Positions 32,683 to 43,610 are shown, counted from the first letter of the stretch. The stretch: DNA of 64,000 nucleotides from Beroe forskalii (GCA_011033025.1 WFMF01000024.1:806001-870000), one strand, 5' to 3'. The notes: a model not told the origin generated them from the letters alone. Numbers and translations are program-made.

Positions 32683-32837
32683 ATTATTTAATTTCGTTAC
32701 TTTAGCTATTAATTTGTAAACAAGCATAACATAATTTGTATATTTCGAATCCTTTTCAATATGATTTTTTTAATATGAAAGTCTGAGGTAGTACTGTGAA
32801 TTTTGCAATTATTTTGTAATAAAAAAGCTCTGCCTCA

Positions 32838-33012
32838 ACTTCAGAAGCGAGCTCCACCCCAGGCTTTACCCAAAGATCTCTCACGCTATGCCCCACTAAG
32901 CGATCACATGAAATTTGAACAGGCCAGGTTTCTATTTAACAAAGTTGTCCTAGAATTTGGATTGATAGTTACTACCATGACGAAGCATGAGATGTCACGC
33001 TGTTCCGAATAG
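32838..33012 (+). pseudogene. Acceptor-preceded terminal exon, copy 2
   Basis: QALPKDLSRYAPLSDHMKFE, then QARFLFNKVVLEFG, then TKHEMSRCSE-TAG. Same acceptor CTCAACTTCAG as copy 1, with no frameshift between the two copies. Confidence 0.4.
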
Positions 33013-34560
33013 GCAATTTGAGAGAAGAGTCATTGTTTTTTATTTTCCCCAACAAAATCATAAGGGAAACTGTTTAGAGAATTGATGACAAATCTGAGGA
33101 GCGCTAAAAATAGAACCTGAGAATAAGGAGACACGTGTGAACTCTTATTAGCTGATTATGCGAGTTATGGGACGTTTTGTTAAATTTAAATGGGTGGTAA
33201 TTGAAACTTAAGTGGTAATGGTAACATTGCTAAGTGAGTAACCTTCAGTGACGATGGGGTAACAGAGTAATGACGCGTATAATTTGAGTGAGTTATATTT
33301 CATCATCACTGAATCTGAGAGTATGTAGTGGCACTGCTGTAGCAGTAGAGTACTGAGAGCTCTATAGTTTGCGCCCAAACTATAGTGGGACAATTTGCCA
33401 GCTCGAGGTTACTAAATGGTACCGGACGCCACCAGTTTCCATGAGCTGAGAGATCTTATGCTGTCATGCTCTGCCCTGTCTTGTGTTCTGCTGCTACGAT
33501 TCAAGTATTCAATCAGATACATTGTCCAGCTTCTAGATGCTGGGCTCCCTGCCAGCTGTGGGGGGCAAGCTAGTCCCTGAAGTGAATGGAGGCTTTCCAG
33601 AGAGATCTTTAATATAGTGAATAGTGAATTTCCTCAATAAAATCATAACAAATCATAACAAAAGCTGTTTAGAGAAATGATGGCAAATCTAAGGAACGCT
33701 AAAATATAGAAATCGACAGAGAATGGAAATACTTGTTTAATAAAAGTTAACATCAGAAAGAGCAGACGTTCACAAAGACACTGTATCGAGGAAGTGGGAT
33801 CTTTTTGTATAAAAGTTCAGACCTGATGGCCCCGACAGATATATGAACTTGTACCGACACTCCCTTTTGGAAGCACTCTATACGTGTTCGTCTAAATCAC
33901 CTTAAAATTTTTTGGAGTCTTGGGAATACTAAATACTAATCTGGAAGGTGTAATTAACCACCTTACGAGGCTGAAAAGTAATGAAGAGACCGAAGCTTAG
34001 CAAAAAAACAGAAAGAGGGGCCGGACAGTAGGCCATCGAAGGAAGAGGTTTCTTTTCTTGATCCTGTACATGAATCTCTAACCGAGGTTTTTCTTTGAGA
34101 GCTTCTATAAGCTTATATAACTTCATATAATCTGCTCGAATCACTGAATTTCTGGTTAACTTGGTCGAATTACTGGAACAGTGCATCGAAATAATGGTAT
34201 ATACTACATTGCCCCCCCATTGAATCATTGGTACCTAATCTGTGCCGAGCAGATAGATGATCCCAGATACAGTAAGAACCATGCCTCTCAACAGACAGCT
34301 AGAGGTAGATGGTGCTGGTGGATCTCCAGGCTTCCAGGGTCATTGGTCGTAATACTAGACGATCCACCGAATGATTTTGACTGTTGGGTGCTGCCCACTC
34401 CCGAGGTGTCCCCGGCCCCCCTTCTCACCATACCCCGAACTTGCTCGGAGGGGACCATTTTCGAACACTGTTTTACTGTACTTATAAATTTGTATAATAT
34501 TTTGAATCCCTTTTTCATATTAGACGGTTTCAAGTAGAACTGTGAATTTGGAAAGGAAGC

Positions 34561-35640
34561 CTTTTTTTTAAACTCGCCTCTCTCCCCAGTGCTTTCAATA
34601 TTTCTGAAAGTGGTTATTCTCTCAGTAACGACTTCTTTCCAACTGTATCCTATAAACAAATAAAGGTGCTGATTAAAGGAGTTTCCGGAAACTTCCAGTA
34701 GGGCCAGTTTCCACCAATCAGAGCCCTCTGAGGGAGACCCGTGACTCTTGCAGTCAGCTCCTACTTCAATACCGCAGTGGGGTTTTAAAGTATTTCAGGC
34801 AATATCACAATCGAATGAAACTTCATACATGATAACCTGAAGGAACACCTCACAGAAAGATCCTCCGAAGATAGTGACCATCAGTGGTGGGGTTTGTACC
34901 GTCGCTCTCTTCTGGCAGCAGAGTATTCGAGCAATTCAAATAATTTAAGCATTATGAATAATTTCTAATCTTTTTGGCAATAATAACAACATATATCTGG
35001 AGGATGTAACTCGAAACCTGTGGAAGACCCAAGGTCTCACAGAGTCACAGGGATCATTTGTCCAAACCTTCTAGATGAGCAAGGCATTGCATGGGTAGTA
35101 TAAGAGGTAGAGGAATCAACGTGATAGTAGGTACTAGCTGACAGCAGCTGATGAATAGCCATCCAGAAGATCCTGCCATGAATCAACATCTGAGCGATTA
35201 CATGGAGTCTTAACAGGCCAGCTGGCCAGGTTTCTATCCAACAAAGATACCCTGAAATTTGGAGTAATAATAGTCAAAACCGTGACCAACCATTTGAACT
35301 CAATGCTGCTCCGACTACGCAATTTCAGAGAAGACTCAAGGGCTTCTATAATTTCCTCAATAAAATCATAACAAAGCTGTTTAGAGTAATTACGGCAGAT
35401 CTAAACAGCCTTTAGAATGTAACTGGACAGAGAATCGAGATACTTGCTATCTGAAAGAGAGTGCACATTTTTATCCGGGCCAGAAGAGGACTCCTAATTC
35501 TCTAATTCTTCTGGAAGAGCTCTTGAGGTGAGATCGCATACACCAACCAAGTACAAAACGGGAGATTACGTAGTTCTGTTCTTGGACCCATTCAGAAACT
35601 ATGTGAACATCGATAGAATCAACGATGATCTTCTGACTAT
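34561..35640. other. Mixed fragments of dispersed repeats
   Basis: Includes the 34670-34790 block (as at 16495), a module Z remnant near 34850-34950, the 148-bp repeat at 35050-35175, and a broken piece of the acceptor exon (about 35185-35330). No intact frame. Confidence 0.4.
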
Positions 35641-37060
35641 TCTACTTTCTCTATTCTACACCAGGAGATCAGCAAGAAAGTGAGAGCATGCGGAATGAAA
35701 GCCACACCAGGGGGCTACACACCCACAGGACTTAGCTACCATCTCGAATAGGGCGACGGATATTCTCAGGAATTCCCAAGAATTGGCATTATTATCTGGG
35801 CCAGAAGAGGAGTTGGCAAGAGTCATTTGGGCATTTTGTTCTAGTCATTAATTAATCTTTCTGGCACCCATATGATAACATTGTATTGGATTCTAGAATC
35901 TTGGTAATCCAGCGTGGTGGCTGAAACAGCGTGGTGGTGCAGGGAGAGAAACCGGCAGCAGGTGGGAAGGCGACTGATGGAACAACGGGGAAATCTAGTG
36001 GATTCTGGAAATCTGTAGAGTATAGTAGAGTGCTATGGACGCTACGTGCGAGATAAACCCTAACAAATTAGAAACATTGTAGAAAATTTGGGCTGGAAGT
36101 GATATTATATCGCAAATCAAAGGCGATTTCTGGAAGATTTAAACATAAACCCCCTAAGCTACCATCTCGGATAGGGTGACGTATATCTTAGGAATTCCCA
36201 AGAGTGCGCATTATTATCCGGGCCAGAAGAGGAGTTGGCAAGGGGACTCCTAAGTCTTCAGGAAGAGCTCTTGGCATTCAGGACAAATGTCTTGGTGACG
36301 CTTACCCAAACAACCAGGTCTTGGAAAGTGGAAGACCCAGAGACTGGAGTTCACCCATGGAAAAGGAAATTGCAGACAAAAATGGTGTTCAAACCTGCTT
36401 TGTCAGCAGTACAGAGAGCTATGGATGTTAATATTCCCACAGAAGGACCTTTGGACAGGGCTATAAGCATCAACACACAGCTGAAATACTGGAAAACAGC
36501 CCTACTTGCATAAATGTTCATTGCAATTTTTACTTTTTAATGTGGAATGTGGATGAAAACTTTCTTTACATTTTCTAGGAAGAATCAACAAAAGGGAAAA
36601 CTCTGGAGCTGACAACACCAGGAGATCAGCAAGAAAGTGAGAGCATGTGACATGTTGACATGGAAGCCAGACCAGAGGGCTACACTGTCATCATACCACA
36701 CTGTCATCATACCACAGGACACAGACATTCAACAGTATCTTAAACCTGGACAACAGTATCCTTAACCATGATAAAATAATAATAACAAATAATCAAATTT
36801 ATGAATATCAACAAAATATATGTATGATATTTTTTAAATGTTTATTTGAATAGATAATACAGACCAGATTAGTCGAAGACACTGGGAGGTGAACAGGAGG
36901 CTCCAAGGAAGTTCACCCAAGGAAGAAAAAGGACTGTTGCAAATTGCAGATAAAAATGGTGTTCAAACCTGCTTTGTCAGCAGTACAGAGAGCTATGTAT
37001 GTTAATATTCTCACAGGAGGGAAAATTAGAAAGGACCATAAGCATCAACACACTGCTGAT
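35640..37060 (+). pseudogene. Module M copies before array unit 3
   Basis: Partial copies at 35640-35830, 36140-36520 and 36590-37060. The middle one has the longest clean stretch: EELLAFRTNVLVTLTQTTRS, then KMVFKPALSAVQRAMDVNIP, to TAG at 36513 (92 codons from GTG). An overlapping frame (LGIQDKCLGDAYPNNQ) is also open, so the true frame is uncertain. Between copies, 35840-36120 is unrelated sequence. Confidence 0.35.
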
Positions 37061-37736
37061 ACACTGGAAAACGGCATCAATTAATATTCATTGCAAACAT
37101 TGATCAATTTTATGTGAATGAACATTTTCTTTAAAATTTTTAGCAAGAATCAACAATAGGGCAACAATCCAAAGCTATCCTAAAATTAAACATAAATTTC
37201 CAAATTTTCATTCTGAGACAGAATCTTCAATAAAACGAGGAGATGTGGGAGACTCGAGGCCTCCCAGATATCACTTCTCTGAAAATTCTAGGAATGTTCT
37301 AGAAGAGAACCAGGGCAATAATGGACTAAGTTAGCTGGTAGGTAACTCAACGTGGGGGTAGGCACTACCTGACAACAAGTGAACGGACACCCAGGAGAGA
37401 TAGCCGTAAATTAACATCTTTTGCTAAACTCAGACAGACACCAGGGTGTTCATTACTACTGAGTTCATAACTACCAACTGGTGCCCTATGACAATGAGAG
37501 AATACCAGAATGGGGTAGTCATGTGCTGAAGTGTAACACGCAGCGTGAGGGACCATGTGACCAGACCTAAAACAGGAAAGCAACAAGTGGCAGAGAATCA
37601 GTAGCTGTTTACCGGTTCGGTTGTTTGAAAGTTTGAAAACCGGGTTGTTGAGCGCTGTTTCATGCCTTGATTGAATTTAAAGTGATTTAAAAGAGTTGTC
37701 ATTGACAAAATCGGTAATTATTATCATTAAAAGATT

Positions 37737-38261
37737 ATGGATAACGCAGCTGACTGCTATCTCGGACAGAAGTATGTAACGAGAGGAAAAGAATACAACG
37801 AAAGCCTGTTCAGAGAACTGAGACGTGGAAACCGTCAGGAGCGGCTCCTGCAGCAAAAGGAGTGGGAAAACCGAAAAGTTTTCTGCCATAATAGCAATAC
37901 TATTACAAAAGTACTAATTAACATGATAACAAGACAGACAGAGAGGCATTCGAGAGAGTTTAGGAGAGACTTCCCCGAACTCGTTCGGAAGGGACCCGAT
38001 CTGAAGACTGTTTATTTAATTTCGTTACTGTATTTACGTGTATATTTCGAATCCTTGTCAATAGTATTGTTTTACTCTGAAGAAATACTACAATTTTTTT
38101 ATAATTTTTTGAAGAGTAAGGTCTGCCTCAATTTCAGAGTTCCGTCCCAGGCTTCACCCAAAGATTTATCACGATCTACCTCGCCAGGCGATCACATGGA
38201 GTCTGAACAAGCGGTCTCATATAGTTACCATCATGACCAAGCATCAGCTGAATTCATGTAG
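37737..38261 (+). CDS. Intact MDNAA open frame, 174 codons
   Basis: The only copy open from its ATG (MDNAADCYLGQKYVTRGKEY). It passes through the basic helix-like segment (RELRRGNRQERLLQQKEWEN) and MITRQTERHSREFRRDFPEL, and runs on into the region of the acceptor exon (SQASPKDLSRSTSPGDHM), ending at TAG. The middle (about residues 95-130, hydrophobic, IVLFYSEEILQFFYNF) corresponds to intron-like sequence in copies 1 and 2, so read-through may be accidental. The leader upstream is strongly conserved, possibly a promoter. Unknown product. Confidence 0.35.
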   Translation: MDNAADCYLGQKYVTRGKEYNESLFRELRRGNRQERLLQQKEWENRKVFCHNSNTITKVLINMITRQTERHSREFRRDFPELVRKGPDLKTVYLISLLYLRVYFESLSIVLFYSEEILQFFYNFLKSKVCLNFRVPSQASPKDLSRSTSPGDHMESEQAVSYSYHHDQASAEFM

Positions 38262-38418
38262 TCATATGATCTGCTCGAATCACTGAATTTCTGTTGTTTT
38301 CCACTGCTTCGAAAGTTCGAATTAATGTCAGACTGATTTGATAAGCGAACTATCGAATTACTGGCTCTCAAGAGAGATCTAGAGGCAGATGATGCTGGTG
38401 GATCTCCAGGGTCATCGG

Positions 38419-38711
38419 TAGACGACCCACCGAATGACTTTGACTCTTGGGTACTGCCCACCCACGAGGCATCAGAAGACAGCTTCATAGCAGTTGACGT
38501 GAATACAGATTTCACTGCAATAGAGAACGTTCCAACAACACTGAGTCGACACAACCTCCATCTACAGAGCAGTGTATTCGTGATATTTAAAATACAAGAG
38601 AATAATAAAATACAGCATAATTTGTGTATGAACACAGGTCAAGAAAGGAAATGCCCGATTAACTGTCAGGAATCATTCGAAATGGGCAGGAAGAAGTTGT
38701 TAAAACTTTAA
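38419..38711 (+). pseudogene. LDDP module, copy 3
   Basis: DDPPNDFDSWVLPTHEASED, then SFIAVDVNTDFTAIENVP, then SRHNLHLQSSVFVIFKIQEN, ending KKLLKL-TAA. Against copy 1b there are synonymous changes, an in-frame Phe-Asp and one extra codon (ENNKIQ versus ENKIQ), all multiples of three. Coding past is likely; function unknown. Confidence 0.45.
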
Positions 38712-39182
38712 AACAAGGGATGTCCGTAATTAACCTACATTCCCATGTTCCATCTTGAAGAAGTCACCTTTGGCAGGCATTGTTAAATCTTTATGAGTCC
38801 TAGAAAAGTTAGAGAGAAAAGATGTATGCTGAGTTGCAGGAAGGTGTTCGTAAAGAATTACACAACAGGTTACAGCTTACGAGGACAATTTAGAATAGGT
38901 AGGGCAGCTCAGTCTGTACTGCGGTTATACTGTTATACCATACTGCTTCACTGCTACACTGGTATTGGTAACTGTCATTTACTGCAGTAAAGTCTTCACT
39001 CAGAACATCAATGCACGCATAATCATGTAAAAGTTCCGGGAACCCCTGAACCCAGCAGCTGAAAGCATCAGCTCTGAGAAATCTCAGCTCTGCGAAATCT
39101 CCGGAAAGTAAATAGTATGTAATAAAGATATACGTCCAAAAAGATTCTAAACCTCTGTGGAGACCAGAACTTGGATACATAT

Positions 39183-39588
39183 TGTAGAGTTAGATATAGG
39201 TTCAGCCATATATTTAGGATAATTGGGCTTGCACGCGCATCCAAAAATCTTACCCAAATTTTAGGCCACGTATTTCTCTTGAGTTGTTTTGTCTATAAAA
39301 AAGAAAGTGAAAGTTTTGTCCGAACGCAATATTTTGACGCCGCGTTTTTTATTTTGGCTTCTAGGTTAGATGTTTTGTCCAAGAGTTAAAAGTTTCCAAT
39401 AGCGTTTTCGATAAATATTTTTCAGTTTGATATTCTAGTACTCTATACTTGCTGTCACAAGAAGTAAAAAGATACCAGAGATTTTCCCTCCTATCCAAGT
39501 GTTTTCCTATTACCACTCGGGAAGTCTGGGGTTGAATTGATATTGGGGAGAACGACGACGACGGAGACTTCTAAATCTCCAGAATATG
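39183..39588 (+). mobile_element. Solo LTR-like repeat of the TGTAGAG family
   Basis: Starts TGTAGAGTTAGATATAG like the LTRs at 9.8-15.8 kb but is more diverged. The paralogous uninterrupted sequence at 28970-29000 (GGATACATATTTCGACGACT) shows the insertion point. ATAT is duplicated at 39179-39182 and 39589-39592. The length of about 406 bp suggests the family LTR is slightly longer than the 345-350 bp shared by the other copies. Confidence 0.7.
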
Positions 39589-40008
39589 ATATTTCAAAGA
39601 ATTGCTATCTGGAATAAAGGCTTGATAAAGGGTTGAGAGTTGGTCAAGCTGCGAATCATCTGATCTTGCCACGTGGATAATCAAACGCCAACCCGATGGC
39701 AAAAAGTGGCCTTTTTTAATATTAGACAAGGGATAACCTGTACCGGCCTTTGACCATAGTCAAGAACTCAAGAAGAGAAAACGAATGATAAATATTCGAA
39801 AAAAGATTAATTGTAGTGCACAATTGAGGCAGGATTCCCAGTGTAAGATTTCTCTAACAAGCTGCACATCACTCGAAAGATAATGGATGCAGAAATAACT
39901 CATACAGTTAACATCCTGTTAACCCCCCTTCATCAAGAAGGGGATTTCAGTGTGAGTTCAGTGTGGATAGAGGATCTGAAGTACAGGCTAGCTGAAACAA
40001 TTATCTAC

Positions 40009-40330
40009 GGGGCCATCCATAAAGGACGTCCGCAATGAGGGGGGAGGGGGAGTCTGGCAAATGCGGACGTTTGCGGACGTAGGGTGGAGGGGGGTGTTTG
40101 GACCAATGCGGACGTCCGCAATTCATGGATATTTTGGACGATTTGACGCTATTTCACTAGAAAATCATGAAGTTTCAGGGCCAAAAATGACGACCCAAAA
40201 AACTTTTCAAGTAAAATGCGGACGTCCGGGGGGAAGGAGGAGTTTCTGGATTGCGGACGTTTGAGGACAAGGGGGGAGGGAGGGGTCTGAAATGGCCGAA
40301 ATTTTGCGGACGTCCTTTATGGATGGCCCC
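40009..40330 (+). mobile_element. 322-bp MITE with GGGGCCATCC ends
   Basis: Inverted ends of at least 26 bp: GGGGCCATCCATAAAGGACG at 40009, and its complement ending GGATGGCCCC at 40330. They are flanked by TAC on both sides (40006-40008 and 40331-40333). The interior repeats GCGGACGTCCGC and G-rich runs. A degenerate relative is at 3572-4395. Superfamily not determined; the 3-bp flank could be a duplication of Harbinger size. Confidence 0.85.
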
Positions 40331-40333
40331 TAC

Positions 40334-40621
40334 ATAGAATACAACATCGAAGACAAAACAAGGCTTAACGAATGCATTGAAGTATGGAATGAAAAAAAAC
40401 CTGCCGTGACCCTTACAATCTGGAGTAAACAAGACGAGGTGTCACTCGGATTAAAACTCTTTCTCCTCACCCTTCCTCTGCACTATCCGGAAGAACTGCT
40501 CCAAGGATCAAGATTTATTTCCCTCCTTAGCACCATGAGTAAGTCAATCAACATAATGTATCACTTAAAATCATGCACTAATCAAATAAAAAAAATTAAT
40601 ACAAAACAGTTTTTTCACTAA
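40334..40621 (+). pseudogene. ECIEVWN module, copy 3
   Basis: IEYNIEDKTRLNECIEVWNE, then KKPAVTLTIWSKQDEVSLGL, then LPLHYPEELLQGSRFISLLS. The likely exon end is at CATGAGTAAGTC (about 40540), a good 5' splice donor. The MITE inserted just 3 bases upstream of the conserved part, so the exon's 5' end is disrupted. Unknown family. Confidence 0.4.
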
Positions 40622-40786
40622 GATTGTGGCGAATGATCATTATTAACACTTTTTTAGGGCGCTCTCACATCCTGATTCCTGGCACATTCATCATAGTTAT
40701 TATAATGTAATTAAACAGTGACAGTTTTCCCTTGTCTATTGCCTCAGCCTTCATTAAAAATCTGAAATATCTGAAGTAAAATTAAT

Positions 40787-40915
40787 TTTCGTTTCTTTTC
40801 TCTACTTTTCTTTTCTCTACTTTTCTTTTCTTTTCTTTTCTTTTCTTTTCTTTTCTTTTCTTTTCTTTTCTTTTCTTTTTTTCTTTTCTTTTCTTTTCTT
40901 TCCTTTTCCTTTTCG
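40787..40915 (+). repeat. TTTTC microsatellite, copy 3
   Basis: Pentamer run with interruptions (TCTACTTTTC, TTTTTTC), at the same position in the array unit as 29829-29935. Confidence 0.9.
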
Positions 40916-41210
40916 TTTCTTTTTCATTTCTTTCTAACTTAAATTTTCTTTTATTTGTGTGACATTGCTGTGCCCGATATTGAAGAAGACACGATGTTAT
41001 GAGATCAACATGCTGATAAATACGTTATGTGTGCATGGACTTTTCAGCATAGAGGACACGAATATTAAAAGGCTGGCAGCGAAATCCACATCAAAAACCC
41101 AGGTAAATGAAACAATTTATCTAATACTCACAAAAACAATTATACAGGTACAATCATGAATAATAATGAAACAAAGGTGTGCAAAGTTCTTTACAAAGGT
41201 TTGGGAGAAC

Positions 41211-41559
41211 CCGGGATGTTAAATACGTGAAAAAATCGCCAAAAAGTACGACGTATTGGCCTTTGAAGAAAAATACGCGTATTTTTCTCACAATACGTGA
41301 CTTGAAAATAACAACACGGATTCTGAATAGGGGTTGTTAAATACGGGAAAAAGTACGCGCGCATGCGCTACCGAATATAGTAAAACGATTGTATCGTTAA
41401 CATTTCGAGTGCGCGCGCGACCAATACATTCAGACAATGCCGTTTATTCGAAGTTTGAGCAAAATTTCAAAATTGTAGCCGAAAAAGTACGGCAGTTTCT
41501 GCCAAAAAATACGTATTGTACTTTTTGACGTATTTTTAAAAAATATGTATTTAACAACC
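41211..41559. mobile_element. MITE-like element with GTTAAATAC ends
   Basis: Left end GGGATGTTAAATACGTG and right end GTATTTAACAACC are imperfect inverted repeats. They are flanked by TTGGGAGAAC (41201-41210) and TTGGGGAGAAC (41560-41570), probably a 10-bp target duplication with one change. An inner GTTGTTAAATACGGG copy at 41335 faces the right end. AT-rich, non-coding, with GCGCGC words in the middle. It sits inside the non-LTR fragment insertion. Confidence 0.5.
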
Positions 41560-41570
41560 TTGGGGAGAAC

Positions 41571-41872
41571 TCTCTCATTCCTCCTGCGTGTCCTCTTGGT
41601 TAAGATTGGATATGCCGTGTTATAGTGATTGGTATAAATCTCTGCGAATTTGTTGTACTTATCATCAGCATTTTCGATACCTTCAACTTCTGCCCAGGTC
41701 TCCTCGTTAAGTAGCCTCGTTAAGTAGCCTCCACTATCGTTATAGAGCCTGTAATCGCAATTTTTGCTGTCGTTCCTCCGGTTCGTGGGTCGCGTGGTGC
41801 GGTCAAAATTATTACCTAAGGAAACTTTGATATAGGTTCCAAGGTGATCGGTGATGTCAAGAGCGATAACAC
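41571..41872 (-). pseudogene. Non-LTR retrotransposon ORF2 fragment (endonuclease end and linker)
   Basis: Minus-strand frame with ALDITDHLGTYIKVSLG, matching the terminal S/T-D-H strand of APE-type endonucleases. It is followed by a typical endonuclease-RT linker: LLNEETWAEVEGIENADDKY, then NKFAEIYTNHYNTAYPIL, then TKRTRRRNERVLP. The reverse transcriptase itself is absent. About 65 bp of direct repeat (GGTACAATCATGAATAATAA through GTGCAAAGTTCTTTACAAA) flank the insertion at about 41145-41198 and 41910-41965. Confidence 0.65.
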
Positions 41873-42447
41873 AAGAGCTTAAAATAACACAAAAACAATT
41901 ATACACTGATACAGGTACAATCATGAATAATAATGAAACAAAGGTGTGCAAAGTTCTTTACAAAATCATGAATAACCGGAATAACAATGACAAAGTTCCT
42001 TACAAAGCTCTTAATACACGTGCAAACTTTCCTCAGGCGCACGTCGTCAATTTATTAATATCATTTTTCTTGTTCTCCAATACAATGAGGCCCTATAAGG
42101 CATCAACGAATTAATCATCTGTTCGTTGACAACCTCAATTCTAGCAAATTCAGCTCAAGTTGCTCATGATTCTCTTTTAGTGAAACAGCTTACACCAACA
42201 TTAAGCTAATTGAGGCCTGAGTCCCATTGCATATATTTTATTAAATTTCTTTTAATATTTCATATTTGTTGCGTTGTTGATATTTTCTGTAGAGTAGTAT
42301 TATTATGTATTTTCATGTCTTATAATTCAGGTACAAAATGTGAACCATGTATATCTAAACATCCCAAGAAGTGGTAAGGCTTCTAATGTACCTCATGCTG
42401 GAGTTTCATTTGGTTTAATATAAATTTAAATTTATATTCATTGAAGT

Positions 42448-42681
42448 CTATAGAACGAAATTTATATACCATACAACCCCTATGGAGTGGAATAACCATA
42501 TCTTCAAATCTAGAACATCATGACAAACCGTAAGGTTGACGGCGTATGTATTGTTATCCGGTTGAAGAATGCTCTGCACGAAACGTTGTGTCCCATTCAC
42601 GAGTATTGTGTATAATTGGAGAGCACGACAAGGAGCCGAATAGCCGATACTAGCCACAGCTTTTGGAGAGAAGCTAGACAA
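42448..42681 (-). CDS. NNTYAV exon, copy 3 (minus strand)
   Basis: FSPKAVASIGYSAPCRALQL, then VNGTQRFVQSILQPDNNTYA, then CHDVLDLKIWLFHSIGVVWY to the stop, 77 codons. The displayed frame begins at TTG where copy 1 has ATG. Conserved in frame with copy 1. Unknown family. Confidence 0.35.
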   Translation of the reverse strand: MSSFSPKAVASIGYSAPCRALQLYTILVNGTQRFVQSILQPDNNTYAVNLTVCHDVLDLKIWLFHSIGVVWYINFVL

Positions 42682-42974
42682 AGTAAGCTATAGATGCAAT
42701 AATTAATTGCAGCAGCGAATTTTGAGTTTTATTTTAGACTTTTAGACAGTGCAATAATTTATGCATTAGCTTATCGCGGGCTAAGCCCTAAGCATATTAA
42801 TTTACTTATCATATTGTTAACAAAATCCTATAATTTATTATAGTCGTTATAACATTTATATAAATAATCAATTTTAATTTCCACTGATAGAGAAAATTTC
42901 AAATGAATATAGGTGGGCGATACTAATCAATTGGCAAGCGAATTCTTGTTATGTTTTGGATAAAACTGGCAACG

Positions 42975-43610
42975 TTTTCAGTCCCAGGAAGGTGATTTTT
43001 CCTGGGGGAGGGGAAGAGTTGTAGAATCCAGCACAGCTGGTGAAACTGACGACAGCTGTACCTTTGTACTAATTATTTAAATTTAATTTAATTTTGCTCG
43101 CCTTCGCAGTTGAAATTAAGGCATATTTTCAAACAATAAACACCACTGCGAAGAGTAAAACACCACCACCAGCTGACGAGATCATGAAGGTGGAATGGAC
43201 AGAAAAAGATTCTCCTGTCCACCTTAAAGAGAAAAGAATTATTGGTGACCCAAAGCCAACCCTCGAAACACCATAAAGGACCTCAATCAAGAGAAGTGAT
43301 CAGAATTGAGGTGACGGATCAAGTCAAGCCTCTCTGGACACCCAGAAGTCAACAAAGTTGTAACGATTTGGATAAACTTACAACGTTTTTAGTCCCAGGA
43401 AGGTGACTGTTCCTGGGAGAGGGGACGAGTTGTAAGATCAAGCACAGCTGGTGAGACTGACGACAGCAGCTGTGCTTAAGTACTAAGTATTTAAGTCTAA
43501 TTTAATTTTGCTCGACTGTTGGAAAGGCATGTTTTCAAAATGCAATATAAGACTGGTACAGATCTCGGCACCAGGCGGTGGTAAATCTGTGAAATATGAA
43601 GTGCTGATAG
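42975..43610 (+). repeat. Twin CCCAGGAAGGTGA blocks, copy 3
   Basis: Blocks at 42975-43300 and 43390-43610 mirror 31290-31985. A 60-codon frame at 43094-43276 (DEIMKVEWTEKDSPVHLKEK) is the better preserved version of 31430-31600, where it is frame-broken. Confidence 0.5.

Larger units (their letters stand above)
31991..34560 (+). repeat. Large array unit, copy 2 (truncated)
   Basis: Begins at AACTCAACGGGGTAGGCACT. It contains the leader, the MDNAA module (32395-32682), the acceptor exon (32838-33012), the AATGGAGGCTTTCCAG block (33585) and a shortened LDDP module (34353-34405) that stops at the CCCCGGCCCCCCTTCTCACC repeat. The later modules are missing. Confidence 0.55.
37230..43610 (+). repeat. 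Large array unit, copy 3
   Basis: Same module order as copy 1: spacer (37230), leader (37340-37735), MDNAA (37737), acceptor exon (38140), LDDP (38419), 3' block, ECIEVWN (40340), TTTTC tract (40787), GAAGAAGACACGATG block (40980) with AAAACCCAGGTAAATG (41095), NNTYAV exon (42448), twin blocks (42975 and 43390). Insertions peculiar to this copy are the solo LTR, the 322-bp MITE and the non-LTR fragment with its nested MITE. Confidence 0.6.

Noticed and set aside
41430-41520. C-terminal part of the minus-strand frame over 41430-41570
   Set aside because: Lies in the GTTAAATAC MITE, not in the retrotransposon; the frame is open by chance.
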